Shown here: positions 15,400 to 22,796 of the stretch, in pieces | Numbering within the stretch: position 1 is the first letter of the stretch | How the letters are laid out: each line of letters starts with the position of its first letter | Source of the DNA: Henriciella sp. | GTDB lineage: Bacteria > Pseudomonadota > Alphaproteobacteria > Caulobacterales > Hyphomonadaceae | Assembly (NCBI GenBank): GCA_013213825.1 | Contig: JABSQA010000013.1 | Coordinates: forward strand, 1-33,084 | DNA length: 33,084 nt | Reading direction: 5' to 3' | Notes under the pieces: generated by a model | What the model was told of the DNA's origin: nothing | The model's database searches: none | What the model saw: the letters and a program-made list of their open reading frames with translations, nothing else | Position numbers and translations under genes: made by a program

Positions 15400-16058
15400 T
15401 GCAAGGTCGAGCTGTCATCGCCCGGCACGTCCATGTCAAGCAAAGTGATTAGGGTCTGCGCCCGTTCGGCAACGCTTGAGGCTTCAAGGAGCGCTTGTTT
15501 TTCCTGGGTGCCGAACGGACAGCCAGCGCATAGCGCGTTGATCAGGGTCTCCATCGGCGCGTGCTCTACCGCTTCCCAATCGACTTCCATTGAATTGATC
15601 TGGGTGTAGCGTTTCAACGAGTTCACCAATTTCAAGCGCTCCGGGAGGCTGCTCTCTGGCGGTGAGACCAAATCATGCACGAAGGCCTGCCAATCTGGTT
15701 TCACGCGTCGATAAGGCGTCTCGACTTGAAGCTCCGCCTCTATGCCAAACCGGCAAATGCCGGTGAGGGAGATCAGATAGCGGCCATCGTCTGTTTCAGA
15801 ATAAGATGTGATACGTCCGGCGCAGCCCGTATTGGCCAGGCTTGGGTGGACGCGATCATCGCCTTGTGACTGGATCATACCTATCAGCCGACTGCCCGAC
15901 ATGGCATCATCAATCATATTCAAATAGCGCGGCTCAAAAATATTCAGCGGCAAAGACCAACGCGGAAACAGAAGAACGCCCGAAAGGGGGAAAATCGGAA
16001 TGGTCTCTGGTAAATCCGAGGGTTTTCGATAGGTCTCGTGTGGCACGCTGACTCCCAT
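15396..16058 (-). CDS. LON peptidase substrate-binding (N-terminal) domain protein
   Basis: This is a stand-alone Lon N-domain protein of about 220 residues lacking the ATPase and protease domains. Diagnostic sequence is [29 protein letters not shown] near the start, followed by IGMIQS and GCAGRI. In Lon this domain binds unfolded substrates; the free-standing form is common in Alphaproteobacteria and its role is unproven. The frame is open to an ATG at 16076, but that has no ribosome site. The ATG at 16058 follows GGGAAA and lies at a more usual distance from the domain, so I chose it with moderate confidence. It is downstream of CnoX, whose chaperone role fits a protein-quality theme. Confidence 0.88.
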   Translation of the reverse strand: MGVSVPHETYRKPSDLPETIPIFPLSGVLLFPRWSLPLNIFEPRYLNMIDDAMSGSRLIGMIQSQGDDRVHPSLANTGCAGRITSYSETDDGRYLISLTGICRFGIEAELQVETPYRRVKPDWQAFVHDLVSPPESSLPERLKLVNSLKRYTQINSMEVDWEAVEHAPMETLINALCAGCPFGTQEKQALLEASSVAERAQTLITLLDMDVPGDDSSTLQ

Positions 16059-16121
16059 TTTCCCGTGTCTTACCATAAAATGGAGTGAAACGGCGAACAG
16101 GCGAGTCTCGTCTGGTCAAAT

Positions 16122-17012
16122 TTATGCAAACATGAGTGAGCCCAGTCGCCGTCGACCTTCGACCGTAACCGGATCTTTGGGACCTGCCGCTTCGAAGATT
16201 TCGAGCAATTTGGCTTTGGCTTTGCCGTCTTCCCACTCCAAATCGTCGCTAAGAATGCCCAATAAATGCTCCGCCGCATCCTTGTTCTTACCTTGTCCAA
16301 TCAGCTTTTCGGCCAGCTCAAATCGGGCCTCGTGATTTTCAGGATTGGCGGCGACGGTTTCCTTGGCTGTGGCTAAGTCTTCGTCGAGCGGCGCCTCTGC
16401 CATCAGGTCCAGCGCCGTGCGTACAGAGCGAACGGCTGAGTCATTGATTTTCGACTCCGGTACCGTGTCGAGGATCTGTTTTGCTTGTTCATGATCACCA
16501 TTGGCGAGATAACAGCGCGCGAGGCCGGCAATGGCTGCGGCATTCTCGGGATCGGCATTCATCACCGCGCCATATAGCTGTGCGGCGGTTGCGATATCGC
16601 CTGCTTGCGCCGCCGCTTCAGCCTGTTCCAGCGCTTCTTGCAGCTGTTTAGCGTCATCCGTACCGCCGAGGATCGATTCGATGAATTGGCGCACTTGGCT
16701 TTCCGGCAGCGCGCCTTGGAAGCCATTTACAGGGCGGCCTTTGTCAAACGCAAACACTGACGGAATCGAGCGTACGCCCATTTGCCCGGCAACACCTGGA
16801 TGCTCTTCGGTATTGATTTTGACGAGTTTAACTTTGCCATTCTTCTCGCCGACCACTTTCTCAAGCGTCGGCGTTAGCGTGCGGCAAGGTCCGCACCATG
16901 GCGCCCAGAAATCCACCAGTACCGGTTGCTCGTTCGAGGCTTCGATGACGTCCGTCATAAAGGCCTGATCAGACCCATCCATAATGTGAGGCGATGTTGT
17001 ACCTTCGCTCAT
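16122..17012 (-). CDS. cnoX: Thioredoxin-TPR chaperedoxin CnoX (YbbN)
   Basis: An N-terminal thioredoxin domain with intact WCGPC (W39, C40, C43) and a cis-proline region RSIPSVFAF is followed by a TPR-like helical C-terminal half (about 125-296). CnoX/YbbN proteins hold unfolded proteins under oxidative (HOCl) stress and hand them to GroEL or DnaK. E. coli CnoX has lost the active cysteine pair, whereas the Caulobacter type keeps it, as here, so thiol redox activity is expected. The ATG at 17021 abuts its AAGGA, while the ATG at 17012 has that AAGGA nine bases upstream, so 17012 is preferred (296 residues). It is the first gene of the CnoX, Lon-N, Trm112, DUF971 block and lies just downstream of msrA. 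Confidence 0.93.
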   Translation of the reverse strand: MSEGTTSPHIMDGSDQAFMTDVIEASNEQPVLVDFWAPWCGPCRTLTPTLEKVVGEKNGKVKLVKINTEEHPGVAGQMGVRSIPSVFAFDKGRPVNGFQGALPESQVRQFIESILGGTDDAKQLQEALEQAEAAAQAGDIATAAQLYGAVMNADPENAAAIAGLARCYLANGDHEQAKQILDTVPESKINDSAVRSVRTALDLMAEAPLDEDLATAKETVAANPENHEARFELAEKLIGQGKNKDAAEHLLGILSDDLEWEDGKAKAKLLEIFEAAGPKDPVTVEGRRRLGSLMFA

Positions 17013-17116
17013 ATCGTGCATTCCTTATTGCGCTCGCGGCCTATTTGGGCCTTACGACCCGGCTCTGCAAGCTCTGAGTTCATCAGTTTATGGGGCGAGG
17101 GCCCGATCAGCGAGGC

Positions 17117-17761
17117 TTAACTGCTACCGGCATTTTCCCAGACTTTGGCCACGCGCTTATCGCGGCCGCAGCCAACCCGGTACAATTTATAGCGTGCTGG
17201 GTTCTTCTGGTAATAGTTTTGGTGATAGCCTTCGGCTTCGTAGAATTCGGTCTCGTCTAGGACACGCGTAACGATTGGGGCCGCAAGAATGCCCGCTTGA
17301 TTGATCGCTTCAAATTGCGCTTCGACTTCGGCACGTTCGTCGGCATTATCAACAAACACGGCTGTACGATAGGAGTTACCACGATCACAGAATTGGCCGC
17401 CATCATCAGTGGGATCAATGTGGCGCATGAAATAGTGGACCAGTTCGCCATACTCAACTTTCGACGAGTCATAGACCACGCGCACGGCTTCTAGATGGCC
17501 TTGCTTGGTGTGGGTCTTATAAGTTGGATTCGTGCTATTCCCGGCGGTGTAGCCCGATACGGTTTCGAGCACGCCATCCACCTTATCGAAATCACTCTCA
17601 ACGCACCAAAAGCAACCGCCTGCAAAAATAGCGGTTTCAATGTTCGCATTGCTGGTGGCAACGTCCGGTCCATTTTCGGCGCCAGCGCTCATCACAAAAG
17701 AGGCCATCGTGGCCAAGCCGCCTGCGATCATAGCGATAGAGAAAGGATGATTCAGTTTCAT
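17117..17761 (-). CDS. msrA: Peptide methionine sulfoxide reductase MsrA, exported form
   Basis: It reduces methionine-S-sulfoxide in proteins. The catalytic motif GCFWCVE has nucleophile C50; C128 (QFCDRG) and C203 (VGCGRD) could serve as resolving cysteines. EGYHQNYYQKNP is the conserved C-terminal motif. The protein has 214 residues. The first 28 or so form a signal peptide (basic KLNH start, hydrophobic core, cleavage near SAGA), so periplasmic action is predicted, unlike the cytosolic E. coli MsrA. The next gene downstream is cnoX, another oxidative-damage function, after 104 bases. The 121 bases upstream should carry its promoter. Confidence 0.95.
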   Translation of the reverse strand: MKLNHPFSIAMIAGGLATMASFVMSAGAENGPDVATSNANIETAIFAGGCFWCVESDFDKVDGVLETVSGYTAGNSTNPTYKTHTKQGHLEAVRVVYDSSKVEYGELVHYFMRHIDPTDDGGQFCDRGNSYRTAVFVDNADERAEVEAQFEAINQAGILAAPIVTRVLDETEFYEAEGYHQNYYQKNPARYKLYRVGCGRDKRVAKVWENAGSS

Positions 17762-17882
17762 CTGCGCGGTCCCAAAAATTCGTATCGTGCGATGACAGGC
17801 ATATGACGACTCAAAAGGTTAATTGCGAGCCCTGATTTCAGTTCTCACAGTTTTTTGTTCCGGCGTGATCAGAATACGTCAC

Positions 17883-18635
17883 CTATCCGGCGAGACGTTC
17901 TATTTCTTCAGCAGACAGTTCTGAATTGTCATAAATATTGGCGACATCATCGAGGTCGTCGAGAACGTCCAGCAAACGCATAAGTTTGTCGGCATCGTCA
18001 CCCTCGATCGGCACATTGTTTTGCGCTTTCCAGATCAGCTTGGTCGACTTTGCTTCGACCTCCCCAAACTTACCCTCAAGCGCTTTCGCGACTTCTGACA
18101 GGTCTTCGCGTTCGGTATAGATGAAGTGTCCATCTTCGTCGCTTTCGACATCGCTGGCGCCTGCCTCAAGTGCAGCCTCCATGATCGTGTCTTCGTCGCC
18201 CGCTTCGATCGGGAATTGGATTTCGCCGACATTTTCGAAACCGAATGAAACTGAGCCCGTTTCACCCAGATTGCCGCCATTCTTTGAAAACGCTGTGCGG
18301 ATCTCGCTTGCCGCGCGGTTTTTATTGTCCGTTGAGGCTTCGACAATAATGCCGACGCCGCCAGGCCCGAAGCCTTCATAGCGAATGTCGACATAGTCTT
18401 CGCCGCCGCCACCTTGTCCTTTATCGACCGCGCGCTTGATATTGTCCTTCGGCATGGATTGACCGCGCGCATTGGCAATGGCCAAGCGCAAGCGTGGATT
18501 GCCATCTGGATCCGGGCCACCCATTTTTGACGCAATGGTGATCTCTTTCGAGAGGCGCGAGAACAAGGCCGCGCGCTTTTTATCTTGAGCACCTTTTCGG
18601 TGCTGAATATTTGCCCATTTACTATGGCCAGCCAT
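17883..18635 (-). CDS. YebC/PmpR (TACO1) family protein
   Basis: The 250-residue protein starts [18 protein letters not shown], the family hallmark. It continues [37 protein letters not shown] and [14 protein letters not shown], then three mixed alpha/beta domains with an acidic C-terminus. Homologues have been described as transcriptional regulators and, more recently, as translation factors acting at ribosomes stalled on poly-proline-type sequences (mitochondrial TACO1 is related). GGAG precedes the ATG. It lies downstream of the DUF4328 gene and the YmdB-type gene in the same direction, an association seen in other Alphaproteobacteria. No terminator is visible before msrA. Confidence 0.96.
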   Translation of the reverse strand: MAGHSKWANIQHRKGAQDKKRAALFSRLSKEITIASKMGGPDPDGNPRLRLAIANARGQSMPKDNIKRAVDKGQGGGGEDYVDIRYEGFGPGGVGIIVEASTDNKNRAASEIRTAFSKNGGNLGETGSVSFGFENVGEIQFPIEAGDEDTIMEAALEAGASDVESDEDGHFIYTEREDLSEVAKALEGKFGEVEAKSTKLIWKAQNNVPIEGDDADKLMRLLDVLDDLDDVANIYDNSELSAEEIERLAG

Positions 18636-18710
18636 GGGGGCTCCTGCAGTGAATACTTCGTGACGGCTGCTTACCGCAGCTTGCCACAGAGATCAAAGGG
18701 CACAGTGCGA

Positions 18711-19448
18711 TCAGTCGAAGACTCGCGCGACCCCGCCATGTTTCAGAAGTTCTTGTTTCTCCGCGATCGGACGGATCAATCTGATCAGCGCCCATGCGCT
18801 GAGCGCACCAAAGACTGAAGACGCGATGTCGAATGAGAAACTCGGAATGCCAGCGCCCATATTATCAAATCCGGATATGCGAATAGCGACGTTTGCGATG
18901 ATGTTGCCCAGGAGCCAGCAAGTCCACCAAATCGCGATGCGGGATTCTCCGGGAACCGTTTCACCCACGGCAGCGAACGTCCCGTTATAAATCTGGCTCA
19001 TCCCCTTTGCAGGCTGCCATAAATTGGCGATCGGAATGAAATACCAACCGACCGCCCAGGCCGGAGACATTTCAGGAAATTTGCTGCCGATCGTATGTAG
19101 GTTCCTCATCGCTCGGTATGTGACCCGCGCCACAAACACAACTGTCATCCAAAACAGCGCTGTGTGGATCAGGCCCATCGCAATGATGAAATAATCAATC
19201 ATCACCAATTGCTCTTGAGAGAACGGGATGATGGTCGAAGGCATGTAAAGCCAAATCAATAATGCTGAGATTAAGATCCAAATGAACTCCGCAATCATGA
19301 ATGCGAAGAGGCCATATACGGCCCATCGGCTTAAACCTGTAACGGATCGAGGGCCTTCTAGGTAAGCGTGTTTATTCGCGCCGGGCGCAGCTTCGACGGT
19401 GGATTGCGAAAGGTTAGAGGCAACGCTTTCGTCTGTTTTGACGTCCAT
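18711..19448 (-). CDS. DUF4328-domain membrane protein
   Basis: The protein has 245 residues. A polar N-terminus (1-38) is followed by about five hydrophobic segments (near 42-66, 84-106, 131-147, 172-190 and 203-222). The conserved DUF4328 pattern MSPAWAVGWYFIPIANLWQP lies in the middle. The function of the family is unknown; it is an inner-membrane protein without enzyme motifs. GGGGAT precedes the ATG. It lies 62 bases after the YmdB-type gene and 75 bases before yebC, all on the minus strand, so cotranscription is possible. Confidence 0.8.
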   Translation of the reverse strand: MDVKTDESVASNLSQSTVEAAPGANKHAYLEGPRSVTGLSRWAVYGLFAFMIAEFIWILISALLIWLYMPSTIIPFSQEQLVMIDYFIIAMGLIHTALFWMTVVFVARVTYRAMRNLHTIGSKFPEMSPAWAVGWYFIPIANLWQPAKGMSQIYNGTFAAVGETVPGESRIAIWWTCWLLGNIIANVAIRISGFDNMGAGIPSFSFDIASSVFGALSAWALIRLIRPIAEKQELLKHGGVARVFD

Positions 19449-19510
19449 AATATCCCCAATTCTCCCGAAATCAGGGAATACAGATCGTCATTGTATTGGC
19501 AAGTTGAAGT

Positions 19511-20335
19511 TTAGACGGTCGGCAACATTTCAGACAGCTGTCCACCAACTCTGATCGGCTCACATCGTACTGACAAACCGGTCGTGTCATCTGTCTCGAC
19601 GAATAGACCGCACAATGTCCCCTCACCAAGTGCGGGTTCATAGCGTTGGCCAGGCAATTGTGTGGCGAACCGGCGGAGAGAATTGTCCTTCTTCATGCCG
19701 ATGACGCTGTCATAGTCACCGCACATGCCCGCATCGCTTTGATACGCGGTGCCGCCGGAAAGGATCATATGATCGGCGGTTGGCACATGCGTATGACTGC
19801 CCACCACCACGCTGGCGCGACCGTCACAATGATGCCCCATCGCCATCTTCTCTGATGTTGCTTCGCAATGCATATCCACAATCACCGCGTCCGCGACCAC
19901 ACCGAGCGGCATGTCGTCGAGCGCGTGGTCGACTGCACCAAATGGATTGTCGAGCAATTGTTTCATAAACACGGTGCCTTGCGCCTGGATGACCCCGACT
20001 CTGCGTCCGTCTGGCAGGACGAATAGATGCGCGCCTTTGCCGGGTGCGTTTGCTGCTTCAGGATAGTTGAGGGGGCGGAGCAAGCGCGGTTCTCGCTGAA
20101 TATAGGTCAGGGCCTCGCGTTGGTCCCAAGCGTGATCACCAAGGGTCAGACAATCGGCGCCAGCATTGAAGAACTCATTGGCAATATTTTCAGTCAATCC
20201 AAAACCGCCCGCCGCGTTTTCGGCATTGACGACGGCAAAGTCTAAGTTCAGCGCATTGCGCACGTCCGGCAAATGATCTCTCACCGCTTGTCGGCCGGGC
20301 TTACCGACCACATCACCAAAAAATGCCAATCTCAT
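19511..20335 (-). CDS. YmdB-type metallophosphoesterase (TIGR00282)
   Basis: The 274-residue dinuclear metal phosphodiesterase is related to B. subtilis YmdB, which hydrolyses 2',3'-cyclic AMP and affects RNA turnover and biofilm choice. Metal ligands line up with the known set: D8 (FFGDVVG), E39 and N40 (NAENAAGG), H68 (LGDHAWD), H156 (DMHCEA), H181 and H183 (SHTHVPTAD). Position 67 is Asp where the B. subtilis enzyme has Asn (GNH becomes GDH), a change that could still bind metal. No Shine-Dalgarno is visible. A terminator-like hairpin ends 25 bases before the ATG, leaving little room for a promoter (see findings). Confidence 0.93.
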   Translation of the reverse strand: MRLAFFGDVVGKPGRQAVRDHLPDVRNALNLDFAVVNAENAAGGFGLTENIANEFFNAGADCLTLGDHAWDQREALTYIQREPRLLRPLNYPEAANAPGKGAHLFVLPDGRRVGVIQAQGTVFMKQLLDNPFGAVDHALDDMPLGVVADAVIVDMHCEATSEKMAMGHHCDGRASVVVGSHTHVPTADHMILSGGTAYQSDAGMCGDYDSVIGMKKDNSLRRFATQLPGQRYEPALGEGTLCGLFVETDDTTGLSVRCEPIRVGGQLSEMLPTV

Positions 20336-20360
20336 TTTGAGAGTATGCGTGCTTTAAGTT

Positions 20361-20397
20361 GTAAAGAAAAGCGCGCGATGCTTTCGCACCGCGCGCT
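20361..20397 (-). terminator. Intrinsic terminator after the large lipoprotein gene
   Basis: An 8-bp GC-rich stem, AGCGCGCG/CGCGCGCT (20370-20377 with 20390-20397), has a 12-base loop and is followed on the minus strand by TTTCTTT. It lies 28 bases after the lipoprotein stop and 25 bases before the YmdB-type start. Confidence 0.8.
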
Positions 20398-20425
20398 CTT
20401 ATCGATTTTGAAGCTTGTATTCGGC

Positions 20426-22009
20426 TTATTTTTGCGTTGCCGAGAAGCCAAGCGCGTCCTTGGTGTACGCGGCTGGGTCTGGGTTTTCCATGATCGACGC
20501 GACTGACAATGGGGTGGCTGGATCAAGCTTAAGCGTGAGCGTGCCACCATCATTGATGAAGCTGGACAGCGCTGTGGTCGCTTCGGTGACCAGGGCCATG
20601 TCGACGCCCGAGCCTTGCGCCATCATTGGCGCCATTGCCAAGCCCATGCCGATTTGAGACTTCAACTCAGTTGGGTCCGCACCCTGTGCCGTCGCCGCAG
20701 CATTGAAGGCGCGATCGAGGAGAGAGTCGTCAGCAATTGAAAACTCAAAATTGTGGAAGGTCAGCTTACCCATCGCATTGGTCATTGCCATTGGATCTGG
20801 TTCGCCACCTGCGGCCAGGTCTTCAAAGTCGAACGCCGTGGCGACTTCTTGAGCGTAAGAGCTATAGCCCTCGATTTTGCCGCCCATGCTGAATTTGGCG
20901 CCATCGACGAGCTCAAGATAGTTGGCTCCGGCGTCAAACTCGACAATGTCCGTGTCTGGGTCATAAGTGGCCACGCTTGCGCCTTTCAGCTCAAGTTCTT
21001 CATATCCGACCACGCTGAGACCTTGCAGCAATTGCTTGCCAACAACACCGCCAGCGGCATCCGCTTTCAGCGTCATAGAGTAAGGTTCAGTTATAAATTT
21101 CACCGGTTGGCCGGCTGCATTGCGCTCGACCCCCGCGACGACGCTTGGGATGGCGAATGAGGCGCCCGCAACATCGATCGCAAGATCGTCGAGCGTGAAG
21201 GCATCATAGCCAGGTTCCATTGGGTTGTCGTAAGCAAGGTTCATGATGGCAGACATCATGGCTTCCTCATCATCCGCGTTCTCTTGAATGGCTTGGACGA
21301 ATTTCGCGTCGACATTGGTCGCTGTGACGCTGCCGAGACGCATGTCGAAGTCGATACCTTCTTCATTGTCGCTGCCATTCAATGTCAGACCGCTAATCAC
21401 GGCTTTTGCCGCTTTCAGGTCAACCATGTCTCGGATTTCAATTTTCTCGATGCCGAACGTTCCTTCGGCGTCCGTGTCAGCAAAATCTCCGGTCAGGCCG
21501 TTCATTGACCAGCTGTCGAAGACGATTTTGTCCGCTGCTGGGAATGGCACTTCTTGGCCGTTCAGGCTGCCCGCAAGCCAAGCGGCCAGTTCCGGAGAAG
21601 GATTGATCAACTCAATCGAGCCGAGCTTCACATCGACGTCTTCTTCATCATCGCCAATGGAAATGTCATTTAGGCTCATCTTACCGAAATTCGCCTGGCC
21701 GTTTTCCATATCCAGACCTTCAAAGACGAGCGAACCGACTTTCACAGCGTCTTCGCCCGTGATGGTCAGGTCCGTAAACGTCGCTGTTGCGCCGTCAGTG
21801 GTGCTGCCCGCAAAAGAGAGCACGCCGCTACCGCTGTCGGTTAGTGACATGGCGGCGAGCGCATCCGCGGCTTCCGCTGGATCACCAGCGCGGACGCTGA
21901 GTTCTTTCAGGACGGGTTCGGCAATTGTAACTTCACTAGAGGCGGTATTGTCGCCGCCGCAAGCAGCGAGCAACGCGATCCCAGCCGCACCAAACATTAA
22001 TTTCTTCAT
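20426..22009 (-). CDS. Large lipoprotein of unknown function
   Basis: The 527-residue protein starts MKKLMFGAAGIALLAAC with a clear LAAC lipobox (C17), so it is exported and lipid-anchored. I do not recognise the family. The mature part is acidic, rich in Ala, Asp, Gly and Ser, and has repeated beta-like units of the type LxLxGxxV, ISGLTLNG and LGSVTATNV. These recall the extended beta repeats of AsmA-like or other envelope proteins, but this is only a visual impression. The frame stays open to 22480 across the divergent peptidase gene. The ATG at 22009 is chosen because AAAAGGGG stands about eight bases upstream and the signal sequence begins there. A terminator follows. Composition does not look foreign. 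Confidence 0.85.
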   Translation of the reverse strand: MKKLMFGAAGIALLAACGGDNTASSEVTIAEPVLKELSVRAGDPAEAADALAAMSLTDSGSGVLSFAGSTTDGATATFTDLTITGEDAVKVGSLVFEGLDMENGQANFGKMSLNDISIGDDEEDVDVKLGSIELINPSPELAAWLAGSLNGQEVPFPAADKIVFDSWSMNGLTGDFADTDAEGTFGIEKIEIRDMVDLKAAKAVISGLTLNGSDNEEGIDFDMRLGSVTATNVDAKFVQAIQENADDEEAMMSAIMNLAYDNPMEPGYDAFTLDDLAIDVAGASFAIPSVVAGVERNAAGQPVKFITEPYSMTLKADAAGGVVGKQLLQGLSVVGYEELELKGASVATYDPDTDIVEFDAGANYLELVDGAKFSMGGKIEGYSSYAQEVATAFDFEDLAAGGEPDPMAMTNAMGKLTFHNFEFSIADDSLLDRAFNAAATAQGADPTELKSQIGMGLAMAPMMAQGSGVDMALVTEATTALSSFINDGGTLTLKLDPATPLSVASIMENPDPAAYTKDALGFSATQK

Positions 22010-22097
22010 GGTCGATTCCCCTTTTAGGCGGTTTCCGATAGGCTTATGGCACATAGATGTCGAGACGTATTTAATGATTATCGATAAAGGCGACAAG

Positions 22098-22796
22098 ATG
22101 GCACTGGTAACAAAATCCGGTGAATCGATTAATGTTCGCTTGGAAGTGAACCCAAAAGCGCGCCGTTTGATCCTGCGTTTGGATGAACGTAATCGCGAGG
22201 CAGTCGCGGTCGCACCGAGTAAGAAAAAAATCGGCGAAGCTGCTGCCTTTGCAAGGGATCGCATCGACTGGATCGCCCAGCACTTACAGGCGCTTCCGAC
22301 GCAATTAGTGCTGCAGCCAGACGCAGAATTCATGCTTCGGGGCGAGGCCTGCCTTATCTCTCTCGATGGGCCTGGACGGACGGCAATATTGGAAGCCGGT
22401 GCACCACAAACACTTCGTGTGCCAGGCGAAATTGAGACAACGGGAAAACGCGTAGAAAGGTTTTTGCGCAAAACCGCCAAACAAGACCTGTCGGACGCCG
22501 TGATTCGCTATTGCGAGCAGTTGGGCGTCGAAGCGCGGCGGGTCACGGTCAAAGATACGCGGTCGCGTTGGGGGTCGTGTACTTCGGACGGTCGATTGGC
22601 GTTTTCCTGGCGACTAATTATGGCCCCTCCAGAGGTGCTCGAATACGTCGCCGCACATGAATGCGCTCATTTATTGGAAATGAATCATAGTCCGGCTTTT
22701 TGGGGCCATGTTTCAAAGTGCCGTCCAGAATGGAAAAAAGAGCGTGCTTGGTTACGCAAAAATGGTCGCGATTTACACGCGGTGGTGACCGCTTAA
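22098..22796 (+). CDS. YgjP-type zinc metallopeptidase (DUF45/M48-like)
   Basis: The 232-residue protein is mostly a YgjP-like peptidase domain. The N-terminal half is beta-rich (VRLEVNPKARRLILRL). The catalytic site is AAHECAHLLEMNHSPAFW, with zinc ligands H187 and H191, catalytic E188 and a probable third ligand at H197. DTRSRWGSCTSDGRLAFSWRL just upstream is the other family hallmark. Substrates are unknown. The frame is open far upstream (from 21288) only because it mirrors the lipoprotein gene. The ATG at 22098 has AAAGGCG at good spacing; 22074 is an alternative. It is divergent from the lipoprotein gene across 88 bases and its stop overlaps the antiporter stop by four bases. Confidence 0.9.
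   Translation: MALVTKSGESINVRLEVNPKARRLILRLDERNREAVAVAPSKKKIGEAAAFARDRIDWIAQHLQALPTQLVLQPDAEFMLRGEACLISLDGPGRTAILEAGAPQTLRVPGEIETTGKRVERFLRKTAKQDLSDAVIRYCEQLGVEARRVTVKDTRSRWGSCTSDGRLAFSWRLIMAPPEVLEYVAAHECAHLLEMNHSPAFWGHVSKCRPEWKKERAWLRKNGRDLHAVVTA

Noticed and set aside
21288-22097. Long plus-strand open frame upstream of the peptidase
   Set aside because: It mirrors the lipoprotein coding sequence. The translated product is Ser/Pro/Arg-rich with no domain, and the ATG at 22098 has a ribosome site.
20426-22480. 684-residue minus-strand frame with a 157-codon extension ahead of the lipoprotein signal sequence
   Set aside because: The extension is antisense to the YgjP-type peptidase gene and has no start signal. 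The lipobox N-terminus at 22009 with AAAAGGGG upstream is the true start.
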